DNA of 64,000 nucleotides from Winogradskyella sp. MH6 (lineage in GTDB: Bacteria; Bacteroidota; Bacteroidia; Flavobacteriales; Flavobacteriaceae): assembly GCF_022810765.1 (NCBI RefSeq), contig NZ_CP094494.1, positions 744,001 to 808,000 of the forward strand, written 5' to 3'. The translations under genes and the position numbers were made by a program. Below, piece by piece: positions 58,336 through 64,000 of this stretch. Numbering within the stretch: the stretch's first letter is position 1; each line of letters begins with the position of its first letter. A model generated the notes under the pieces. It was not told the origin of the DNA. It ran no database searches and saw nothing but the letters and a program-made list of their open reading frames with translations.

Positions 58336-58566
58336 CACATAAGAATTAAATGCCTAATAAGCTATTATTGTTAAATATTTGTTCAAAACTATTTAACCAA
58401 AAAAAACAATGAGAATAACTCATTGAAATTTGCATTTTTTTAAAATAAATTCAGAATTACCATCCAACACACCTAATTCATTGATAATTATTTAACGTTA
58501 TCTCTATGTTAATAATAGTGTTAAAAAAAAGGGGAATTTTAAAAGTTTAAACCTTAAACGATTTTA

Positions 58567-58574
58567 TACCTTTG
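58567..58574 (+). promoter_or_regulatory. Bacteroidota -7 promoter box
   Basis: TACCTTTG matches TAnnTTTG exactly. No clear -33 TTG at the ideal distance was seen. It would drive the HTH gene and the genes after it. Confidence 0.55.
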
Positions 58575-58702
58575 ATAAACAGATAAGGGCACTATAAAAG
58601 CACCCTTAAATATCTTTAAAGACTTTTAACTTGGAGGTTTAAGTCTTAACTAAAACAAAATTACATTTTTTTTATTAAAAATAATTATTGTTGCTTCTAA
58701 AT

Positions 58703-58726
58703 ATATCAACACTTTCTTGTTGATAT
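58703..58726. repeat. Inverted repeat in the leader before the HTH gene
   Basis: ATATCAACA (58703-58711) and TGTTGATAT (58718-58726) are perfect 9-bp arms with a 6-nt spacer. It may be an operator, an RNA hairpin or a binding site for the HTH/excisionase protein. Confidence 0.5.
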
Positions 58727-58791
58727 TTAATAAAGATATTTACTAGTTGCTTTTATAAGTACCCAATTTATTAACCTAATGATTTAATAAA

Positions 58792-59076
58792 ATGAGTACA
58801 AAAAGTATTCAGTTTGTTCAGGTAACACCAGAACAACTACAAGAAGCCATAATTGATGGTGTGAAAATTCAATTAAACGACCTTAAGCAACATTTTAAAC
58901 CAAAAGAGCCTACTGAGTATCTTACAAGAGCTGAAGTCTCAGAAATGCTTAAAATTGATGTTAGTTCTGTTTACAATTGGACTAAACGAGGCATTCTAAT
59001 ACCTTACCAAATATCAGGTCGCATTTATTTCAAACGTGCTGATATTGAAAACGCAATCGTTAAACTTAAAAATTAA
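58792..59076 (+). CDS. Excisionase-like helix-turn-helix protein
   Basis: 94 aa. The C-terminal half is a MerR-like/HTH_17 winged helix: YLTRAEVSEMLKIDVSSVYN, then GILIPYQISGRIYFKRADIE. Short proteins of this type on integrative elements act as recombination directionality factors or regulators. Position just downstream of the integrase supports that. An N-terminal helix (TPEQLQEAIIDGVKIQLND) may dimerise. Confidence 0.85.
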   Translation: MSTKSIQFVQVTPEQLQEAIIDGVKIQLNDLKQHFKPKEPTEYLTRAEVSEMLKIDVSSVYNWTKRGILIPYQISGRIYFKRADIENAIVKLKN

Positions 59077-59081
59077 AAGAT

Positions 59082-59327
59082 ATGAAGACTCAATACAAGA
59101 AGGTGTTCATCTCTTTTTTTGAAGCACCTAAATCAAGATTAATGGCTTCTTTCGGCACAGAAGTTATGATACAAAATGTTTGTAGGTATGTTGATATGAT
59201 GAGAGACAATAATCAAATAGTAGTTGTAAAACTAGACTATTGCGCAATCACAAATCAACTCGTTGAATACCTAACAACAAATCCCAAATTTTTTCCACCT
59301 AAAAGCCAATTAGATTTATTTGAATAG
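59082..59327 (+). CDS. Hypothetical small element protein
   Basis: 81 aa, starting 5 bp after the HTH gene stop and ending 11 bp before the Rep-like gene, so part of the same transcript. Sequence MKTQYKKVFISFFEAPKSRL continues into an alpha/beta-like stretch and ends in KSQLDLFE, which resembles a beta-clamp-binding motif (QLDLF). It has no membrane helix. The clamp motif would suit a role in replication, but this is inference. Confidence 0.65.
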   Translation: MKTQYKKVFISFFEAPKSRLMASFGTEVMIQNVCRYVDMMRDNNQIVVVKLDYCAITNQLVEYLTTNPKFFPPKSQLDLFE

Positions 59328-59338
59328 CCTTTTGAGCT

Positions 59339-60196
59339 ATGTTTGATGGCTTTAAATTACAATTAGTCAATTCTAATCATATTTTGAATTTTGATGGATT
59401 TGATAAGACGAATACATTTTGTCATGAACTCGGTCACATTCACAAAACCGTTTATCATTACAAGTGCTTATCATTCCATCATTTTTCAGAACATGACAAG
59501 TTATATCTTTATGGAAGTTTTCATAAATTTCACAATAATGGACAACACAATTACAATCAGTTCAGTATTAACAATTTTATTAGTTCAGTCTCAATCTTCT
59601 TAGATATTTTTTCAATAGAAGCTAAAAACTGTATTATCAAAAATATTGAGTACGGTGTAAACATAGAAACAAAGCATAATATCAACATCTTACTTAACAA
59701 CCTTTTACTTCACAAAAACCAAGCACCATTAAAACCGAGATTTTCTGACTTTAGGTTTGAACATCAACGTTATCACTTAAAAGTTTATAATAAATCAGAA
59801 CAGTATTTAAATCTAGTCAACAATAAAAACATTCTAAGATTTGAAATGCGCTTTGAAAGAATGATTAAACTAAATCAAAAAGGAATAAATACCCTCGCAG
59901 ACTTATTATCAAATGAGCACTTAACTTTTTTTAACAACGAATTAGTTGAGATGTGGAATAACATTTTAATGTTCGATTATACCATTAAAGTTGACAGTCT
60001 AAACACAATCCAAAGAAACAAACTAAAAGACTTTTGCAACCCTTCATACTGGCAGAACCTAAAGCCAAACAGAAGAGACAGACAAAAAAAGTACTTAAAG
60101 AATATAATTTTAAAGTATTCTGATAAAATCCAAAGTGAAATAAGTATTCAAATAATAGAAACCTTAAAACAGAACTGTGTAATAATTAACGATTAA
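59339..60196 (+). CDS. Replication-initiator-like protein (phage/plasmid gene II/X or RstA type)
   Basis: 285 aa. GSFHKFHNNGQHNYNQF near residue 54 resembles the G-x-x-KF..G.N core of filamentous-phage and plasmid replication initiators (Phage_CRI/RstA), and YHLKVYNKSEQYLNL followed by NILRFEMRFERM fits their YxK and LRxExR motifs, which contain the nicking Tyr and a conserved Glu/Arg. The C-terminus is helical. If correct, the element replicates as a rolling circle after excision. Homology is judged by eye only. Confidence 0.6.
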   Translation: MFDGFKLQLVNSNHILNFDGFDKTNTFCHELGHIHKTVYHYKCLSFHHFSEHDKLYLYGSFHKFHNNGQHNYNQFSINNFISSVSIFLDIFSIEAKNCIIKNIEYGVNIETKHNINILLNNLLLHKNQAPLKPRFSDFRFEHQRYHLKVYNKSEQYLNLVNNKNILRFEMRFERMIKLNQKGINTLADLLSNEHLTFFNNELVEMWNNILMFDYTIKVDSLNTIQRNKLKDFCNPSYWQNLKPNRRDRQKKYLKNIILKYSDKIQSEISIQIIETLKQNCVIIND

Positions 60197-60313
60197 TATA
60201 ATGTAGTAATCATTACACATCAAGAAAATTAATATACAAAACATCACTTTTGATTTTCACACATAAAAAAAACTTGAATATTCAATCTTTTTTCAAATGC
60301 AATAAATTTACCT

Positions 60314-60321
60314 CGCGCGCG
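60314..60321. other. CG-repeat island upstream of the small membrane protein
   Basis: CGCGCGCG within a very AT-rich region, preceded by ACCT and followed by TATTG. It stands out by base composition and lies about 120 bp after the Rep-like gene; it may mark a nick site or origin, but nothing else supports this. Confidence 0.25.
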
Positions 60322-60349
60322 TATTGTTTTACTTTTATTACCTTACAGT

Positions 60350-60496
60350 ATGAAACGATACAAAAAGAAAAACAAAAAAAAGTATAATGATTACTTTGAC
60401 AACTATTCTAAAAAATATTTGGACAGCTTTAAATTAGGCATAATATACCTCCTCATTGTAATCCTTTTGTTTTTAGTAGAAAAATATATCATTTAA
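60350..60496 (+). CDS. Small single-pass membrane protein (48 aa)
   Basis: ATG at 60350, TAA at 60494-60496. A strongly basic N-terminus (KRYKKKNKKKYNDYF) is followed by one membrane helix (LGIIYLLIVILLFLVEKYII, residues 29-48). The gene is short, but the start/stop and the charge-then-helix layout look genuine. It lies between the Rep-like gene and the toxin-like gene. Function unknown; possibly a small accessory of the element. Confidence 0.5.
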   Translation: MKRYKKKNKKKYNDYFDNYSKKYLDSFKLGIIYLLIVILLFLVEKYII

Positions 60497-60532
60497 AAAC
60501 TTGTGAATTAGGCTCTAAGTAAAAAAATATGT

Positions 60533-60540
60533 TAATTTTG
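60533..60540 (+). promoter_or_regulatory. -7 box of the TAC-like operon
   Basis: TAATTTTG fits TAnnTTTG exactly, about 33 bp upstream of the toxin-like gene's TTG start. The inverted repeat at 60549-60566 lies just downstream, where a bound antitoxin would block transcription. Confidence 0.55.
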
Positions 60541-60548
60541 CCATATTT

Positions 60549-60566
60549 TATAACCTATAAGTTATA
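60549..60566. promoter_or_regulatory. Probable antitoxin operator
   Basis: TATAAC (60549-60554) and GTTATA (60561-60566) are 6-bp inverted arms with a 6-nt spacer, between the -7 box and the start codon. XRE antitoxins usually repress their own operon at such sites. Confidence 0.45.
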
Positions 60567-60572
60567 TTTATA

Positions 60573-60950
60573 TTGAAAAAACAGGCGGTCATATTAAGAA
60601 AAGGTACAAAATTTGATATTTGTTGTGATATCGACCTCCTAGATGAGTTTATGCAATATGTAATGCAAGACGCAAGTCACTTTAAAGAAATGAAGTTAAT
60701 CTTCAGTCAAATACTTGAGGGGCTAAAGTCTAAAAAATATAGCGATGAGCCATTCGGCACTAAGGCGATGAAGCCATTCTTAAATAGAGAAAATGATAGA
60801 ATTATTTGTAATGTAAAAAACAGAAAACGACGAAAGAAATGCATTATTATGTCCGAATTTTATTATAGTAAAAAAACAAACGGTATTGACAAACAGTTAA
60901 GCAATAGATATAAAATAGTTTCAACTTATGATTATGAAATCATTGAATAA
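60573..60950 (+). CDS. RelE/HigB-like toxin, candidate
   Basis: 125 aa from a TTG start at 60573. Residues about 42-105 follow the RelE/HigB/Gp49 pattern: IFSQILEGLKSK, then FLNRENDRIICNVKNRKR, and IIMSEFYYSKKTN, with a basic RKRRKKC stretch that would suit ribosome or RNA binding. Members cut mRNA on the ribosome. It overlaps the following XRE gene by 23 bp, the toxin-first order of HigBA. A low-probability start further in is possible. Homology judged by eye. Confidence 0.65.
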   Translation: MKKQAVILRKGTKFDICCDIDLLDEFMQYVMQDASHFKEMKLIFSQILEGLKSKKYSDEPFGTKAMKPFLNRENDRIICNVKNRKRRKKCIIMSEFYYSKKTNGIDKQLSNRYKIVSTYDYEIIE

Positions 60951-61482
60951 ATTCAAAAACATTCTTACAAACCCGAATTTCGATATTGAACATGAAACTC
61001 AAATGGTACAATCACGTATTTTAAGTTCCATACTCGAGATAATGGATGAAAAAGAATATAATCAATCAGATTTAGAAAGACTTACAGGTTTAAGTCAACC
61101 TTTTTTAAGTAGTATATTTAACAATAAAAAGAAATTGAGCATGAGGCATATTGCCTTAATTCAAGAAGCTCTAGGTGTTATACTACAACCACCTACAGCT
61201 TTATCTAAAGAAGCTCACAACAATAAGTTTTATAATGAAAATGACGAACCTCTTGAAACTGCAAAATTTATTTGGGTTTCAGAAAATTTTAAAGATAAAA
61301 ATCCATTGAAAAATAGAGTTTATTCTAGTTGTGCGTATAGCTTAGTCGTAAACGAATGCCAGTCCTCATATAAAGTCTCTTCAAAAAACACGATAACTGG
61401 TGTAATACGAAAAAGTACGAAACAACGCATCATTGAAGGAAAAATCATTAAGTCTGGAAAAGAAATAAAAACTTACGGTTAA
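60928..61482 (+). CDS. XRE-family antitoxin with long C-terminal extension (HigA-like)
   Basis: 184 aa (the ATG at 60934 is an alternative). Helix-turn-helix at residues about 28-88: ILSSILEIMDEKEYNQSDLE, LTGLSQPFLSSIFNNKKKLS, IALIQEALGVIL. After it come about 95 further residues (FIWVSENF, CAYSLVVNEC) beyond a minimal HigA. TAC antitoxins carry a C-terminal chaperone-addiction region, and this extension could be one. It follows the toxin gene and precedes the SecB-like gene. Confidence 0.75.
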   Translation: MIMKSLNKFKNILTNPNFDIEHETQMVQSRILSSILEIMDEKEYNQSDLERLTGLSQPFLSSIFNNKKKLSMRHIALIQEALGVILQPPTALSKEAHNNKFYNENDEPLETAKFIWVSENFKDKNPLKNRVYSSCAYSLVVNECQSSYKVSSKNTITGVIRKSTKQRIIEGKIIKSGKEIKTYG

Positions 61483-61498
61483 ATAACAAAAAACTGAG

Positions 61499-61972
61499 AT
61501 GCAAAAGACAAACTTTTTCTCTGATATAGAAATTTTAGAACAAAGAGTATTAGAAGCTCATTATTCGGATAGAGTTAATAATGAAACTAACGTAAATTTG
61601 TTAGACTCGGAATTATTCGAAATTAATATTGAATACGACCTTTATATTAATAATCAAGATGATAGGGAACACTACATACTTATAGCGCTTGAAATTAATG
61701 AAAAAAACCAAAATGATGAGGACGCATTAAGTTTAAACATTCTTACTCAAGGTCATTATAAAATAAAACAAGAGGTTAAAAAAAAGGAATATGACTCATT
61801 ATATCATTTCGGCAGTTTATCACTAGGCATTAATCATCTGAGACTAGCATTTTTTAATCTCACTTCATTAACATTGAATACAGGACAATCCCTTCCTTTA
61901 GTTAACATGAGTGCGCTTCATGAAGCCTATGACAAAAAAATAAAAAAGCTTCGAGCAAAAGAAAAAAAATAA
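61499..61972 (+). CDS. SecB-like chaperone of a TAC module, candidate
   Basis: 157 aa. Two antiparallel strands (FEINIEYDLYI; HYILIALEINEKN) and a loop lead to INHLRLAFFNLTSLTLNTGQ and SLPLVNMSALHEAY. The latter align well with SecB's PYARECIASMVSRG and QLNLAPVNFDALF segments, and the overall length fits SecB. In TAC systems a SecB-like protein guards the antitoxin. The gene starts 16 bp after the XRE gene. The preserved order toxin-antitoxin-SecB is the main support. Confidence 0.7.
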   Translation: MQKTNFFSDIEILEQRVLEAHYSDRVNNETNVNLLDSELFEINIEYDLYINNQDDREHYILIALEINEKNQNDEDALSLNILTQGHYKIKQEVKKKEYDSLYHFGSLSLGINHLRLAFFNLTSLTLNTGQSLPLVNMSALHEAYDKKIKKLRAKEKK

Positions 61973-61974
61973 GA

Positions 61975-62202
61975 TTGACTCTATACGAATTTAACCTTCT
62001 AACTAGAGACCAGCAATTAAAACAATTATGGGATTTAGGCACTTACATTGACAACTTTGTTAGTGACTCAGAACGTTGTAATCTTTATGCAATAGGACGT
62101 TTTTTTGTTGAGGTAAGCTACAATCCTAAAACAAATAAAATCGACACAATCAAAAGCTTTAAAACCGGATATCTTTTAGACAAATATTCAAGCCTTAAAT
62201 AG
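61975..62202 (+). CDS. Small conserved protein, fourth gene of the TAC-like operon
   Basis: 75 aa from a TTG start at 61975, two bases after the SecB-like gene's stop. MTLYEFNLLTRDQQLKQLWD, then IDNFVSDSERCNLYAIGRFF and a short beta-like stretch (VEVSYNPKTNKIDTI). I recall similar short proteins in Bacteroidota but no function. Close spacing implies it is translated with the module, perhaps as an accessory. Confidence 0.6.
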   Translation: MTLYEFNLLTRDQQLKQLWDLGTYIDNFVSDSERCNLYAIGRFFVEVSYNPKTNKIDTIKSFKTGYLLDKYSSLK

Positions 62203-62265
62203 AGTATTTCCTAACCAGTATGTAAATAGTACGTTTTGTGTTGATTTACACCTTTTTTTACCTTT

Positions 62266-62282
62266 GTTGACTTATGGTTGAC
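62266..62282 (+). promoter_or_regulatory. Right arm-type repeats, probable integrase-binding sites
   Basis: GTTGACT at 62266-62272 and GTTGAC at 62277-62282, start-to-start spacing 11 bp, the same as in the left end and in the same orientation. It lies about 55 bp inside attR. Confidence 0.65.
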
Positions 62283-62305
62283 CAACAAAGGGTCTTAAAA
62301 AAAGT

Positions 62306-62339
62306 AAAGCCTTGAAAATCAAATGATTAACAAGGCTTT
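62306..62339. terminator. Terminator at the right end of the element
   Basis: AAAGCCTTG (62306-62314) pairs with CAAGGCTTT (62331-62339) with a 16-nt loop. T-runs lie beyond the stem on both strands, so it may end both the TAC transcript and tRNA read-through. Confidence 0.75.
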
Positions 62340-62362
62340 TTGTACTGAAGGCGGGACTTGAA
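62338..62362. repeat. attR: right copy of the 25-bp direct repeat
   Basis: Identical to 56823-56847. It overlaps the 3' end of the complete tRNA-Leu gene. The tRNA is rebuilt here, so integration does not destroy it. Confidence 0.92.
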
Positions 62363-62427
62363 CCCGCACGGCCATAATGGCCATTGGATTTTAAGTCCAA
62401 CGTGTCTACCAATTCCACCACTTCAGC
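62343..62427 (-). tRNA. tRNA-Leu (anticodon UAA)
   Basis: 85 nt. Acceptor arms GCTGAAG and CTTCAGT (one G-U at the end), discriminator A, T-loop GTTCAAG, long variable arm typical of Leu (pairing around GGCCATTATGGCC), anticodon loop CTTAAAA with anticodon TAA at 62391-62393. Insertion site of the integrative element. Confidence 0.95.
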
Positions 62428-62472
62428 ATCCAAGTTACAGACTGTAACTTTAATTGGTATATATTTTTGTAG

Positions 62473-62544
62473 AGCGAAAGACGGGATTTGAACCCGCGAC
62501 CCTCACCTTGGCAAGGTGATGCTCTACCCCTGAGCTACTTTCGC
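62473..62544 (-). tRNA. tRNA-Gly (anticodon GCC)
   Basis: 72 nt. Acceptor arms GCGAAAG and CTTTCGC, discriminator U, T-arm GCGGGTTCAAATCCCGT, anticodon stem CACCT/AGGTG with loop holding GCC at 62510-62512. It lies 45 bp upstream of tRNA-Leu in the same direction. Confidence 0.95.
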
Positions 62545-62639
62545 AGTTTTTAAAGAACTATTTCGCTGTAAAAGCGGATGCAAATTTAAAATAAATCTTA
62601 TAAATGCAAAGCCTTTTTTAAAAATAAATATAATTTATT

Positions 62640-64000
62640 TTAAGCTTGTTTTTTCTTGATCAGCATTCGCTTAATTTCATTGAGTTTCATTAATGCTTCA
62701 ACTGGTGTTAATGTATCTATATCTGTATGTAGAATTTCTTCTTTGATTTCTTCTAGTAAAGGATCATCTAAATTAAAGAAACTCAACTGCATATCGTCTT
62801 TTAAAGACTTTACCTTATCGGTTAATTCTTCACTAGAATGTGATTTTTCAAGTTTAGAAAGAATTTTATTTGCGCGTCTAATAACTTGCTGAGGCATACC
62901 TGCCATTTTAGCTACATGAATTCCAAAACTATGCTCGCTTCCACCCTCAACAAGCTTTCTAACAAAAAGAACGTTGTCTTTTAACTCTTTAACAGCAACA
63001 TTAAAGTTTTTTATTCTAGTGAATGTTTCTGTCATCTCATTAAGCTCATGGTAATGCGTAGCAAAAAGCGTTTTGGGCTTTGCAGGATGCTCGTGTAAAT
63101 ATTCGCTTATTGCCCAGGCTATTGAAATACCATCGTAAGTACTCGTACCTCGTCCTATTTCATCTAACAATACCAAACTACGCTCAGAAATATTATTAAG
63201 GATAGATGCCGTTTCATTCATCTCTACCATAAATGTAGATTCACCCATAGAAATATTATCGCTGGCACCAACACGTGTAAAAATCTTATCTACAAGTCCA
63301 ATTCTAGCTTCCTCAGCAGGCACAAAACTTCCTATTTGTGCCAACAAAACAATTAAAGCTGTCTGTCTTAAAATAGCTGATTTACCAGACATGTTTGGTC
63401 CAGTAATCATAATTATTTGCTGTGTTTCCCTATCGAGATAAACATCGTTAGCGATATAAGCTTCGCCGAGTGGCAATTGTTTTTCTATAACAGGATGGCG
63501 TCCTTCTTTAATGTCTAATTCAAAACTGTCGTCTATTTGAGGATAACTATAATTATTGGTCTTAGCCAAACTCGCAAAACCGCATAAACAATCTAACTGA
63601 CCTATTAATTGTGCATTCTGTTGCACCTGAACGATAAATTGATGCATCCAGTTTACCAACTCAGCAAATAACTGTTGCTCTATGGCCAGAATACGTTCTT
63701 CAGCACCTAATATTTTAGCCTCGTATTCTTTTAACTCTTCGGTAATGTAACGCTCTGCACTTACCAATGTTTGCTTTCGCACCCATTCTTGCGGCACTTT
63801 GTCTTTATGTGTATTTCGTACTTCTATATAATAGCCAAACACATTATTTGAAGCAATTTTAAGAGATGGTATACCTGTACGCTCACTCTCACGCTCTAGC
63901 ATATTATCTAAGTAGTCTTTGCCAGACTTTGATAATCCTCTAAGCTCATCGAGCTCTTCTGAAAACCCTTCGGCAATAGTATTACCTTTTAAAACATTTA
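62640..64000 (-). CDS. mutS: DNA mismatch repair protein MutS, C-terminal part
   Basis: Reading continues past the right window edge, so the N-terminal part is missing; 453 C-terminal residues are visible. MutS core ([34 protein letters not shown]), then the ABC ATPase: Walker [24 protein letters not shown], signature and Walker [15 protein letters not shown] and the switch [10 protein letters not shown]. Sequence ends in [10 protein letters not shown]. It recognises mismatches with MutL. Confidence 0.95.
   Translation of the reverse strand, partial: NVLKGNTIAEGFSEELDELRGLSKSGKDYLDNMLERESERTGIPSLKIASNNVFGYYIEVRNTHKDKVPQEWVRKQTLVSAERYITEELKEYEAKILGAEERILAIEQQLFAELVNWMHQFIVQVQQNAQLIGQLDCLCGFASLAKTNNYSYPQIDDSFELDIKEGRHPVIEKQLPLGEAYIANDVYLDRETQQIIMITGPNMSGKSAILRQTALIVLLAQIGSFVPAEEARIGLVDKIFTRVGASDNISMGESTFMVEMNETASILNNISERSLVLLDEIGRGTSTYDGISIAWAISEYLHEHPAKPKTLFATHYHELNEMTETFTRIKNFNVAVKELKDNVLFVRKLVEGGSEHSFGIHVAKMAGMPQQVIRRANKILSKLEKSHSSEELTDKVKSLKDDMQLSFFNLDDPLLEEIKEEILHTDIDTLTPVEALMKLNEIKRMLIKKKQA

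Larger units (their letters stand above)
58336..58791. other. 456-bp noncoding region with promoter and structured leader
   Basis: Very AT-rich and without a gene. A perfect TAnnTTTG box lies at 58567-58574. Downstream are a TAAGGG/CCCTTA hairpin (58584-58608), an AAGACTT/AAGTCTT pairing around 58619-58653 and an inverted repeat ATATCAACA/TGTTGATAT (58703-58726). The resulting leader before the HTH gene would be about 200 nt. It could be a regulated leader or contain an origin. Confidence 0.5.
56823..62362 (+). mobile_element. 5.5-kb integrative element in tRNA-Leu(UAA)
   Basis: Bounded by the 25-bp repeats at 56823-56847 and 62338-62362. All eight recognised genes run in the plus direction: integrase, excisionase-like HTH, a hypothetical, a replication-initiator-like gene, a small membrane protein and a three- or four-gene TAC-like cargo operon. 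There are no visible capsid, relaxase or conjugation genes, so it is a minimal integrative element, satellite or integrated plasmid. The tRNA gene is intact on the right. Confidence 0.9.

Noticed and set aside
56823..62362. Prophage
   Set aside because: No capsid, portal, terminase, tail or lysis genes; the segment is only 5.5 kb.

Overview
The window reads as the chromosome of a member of the Flavobacteriaceae (phylum Bacteroidota). Evidence: low GC, a SusC/SusD pair, a type IX secretion sorting domain, perfect TAnnTTTG -7 boxes, few Shine-Dalgarno sites, a mevalonate pathway next to a UbiA-type prenyltransferase, and lipoproteins with acidic residues just after the lipobox cysteine. I cannot name the genus.

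Layout. 1-5.5 kb: small acidic proteins, a VOC protein and an RMD1-family protein, then a polyamine cluster (arginine decarboxylase, agmatinase, deoxyhypusine-synthase-like protein). 5.5-8.4 kb: accessory island with an IS110-family transposase whose 5' noncoding end can fold like a bridge RNA, and a CPBP protease gene with cassette-like flanks. 8.4-25 kb: housekeeping and envelope genes (transglutaminase, cysE-cysM, an RluB-like protein lacking the catalytic Asp, UbiA prenyltransferase, mevalonate kinase, diphosphomevalonate decarboxylase, a YhiN-type flavoprotein, a phosphoesterase/beta-barrel fusion, SelO), then an HD domain fused to a Pycsar-type membrane effector, and a GAF protein.

27.5-55 kb is one maltodextrin/starch utilisation locus. 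On the minus strand, downstream of a LacI-type regulator, lie an MFS transporter, a beta-phosphoglucomutase, a GH65 phosphorylase, a GH13 (SusA-like), an esterase-fold lipoprotein, a GH31, three GH13s and a GH97. Divergently on the plus strand lie susC, susD, a SusE/F-like protein with three tandem repeats and a secreted GH13 with a T9SS tail. An 18-bp perfect palindrome before susC is the likely operator. Starch would be bound and cut at the surface, oligosaccharides imported by SusCD, trimmed in the periplasm, and maltose imported by the MFS protein and phosphorolysed by GH65 and PgmB.

56.8-62.4 kb is a compact integrative element in the 3' end of tRNA-Leu(UAA). It is bounded by a 25-bp direct repeat, has paired GTTGAC repeats at 11-bp spacing inside both ends, and carries a tyrosine integrase, an excisionase-like HTH protein, a replication-initiator-like protein, small proteins and a four-gene cargo operon. 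The cargo looks like a toxin-antitoxin-chaperone (TAC) module: RelE/HigB-like toxin, XRE antitoxin with a long C-terminal extension, SecB-like chaperone and a small fourth protein. This is the most interesting system in the window and a good candidate for phage defence. The window ends in tRNA-Leu, tRNA-Gly and a mutS gene cut by the window edge.
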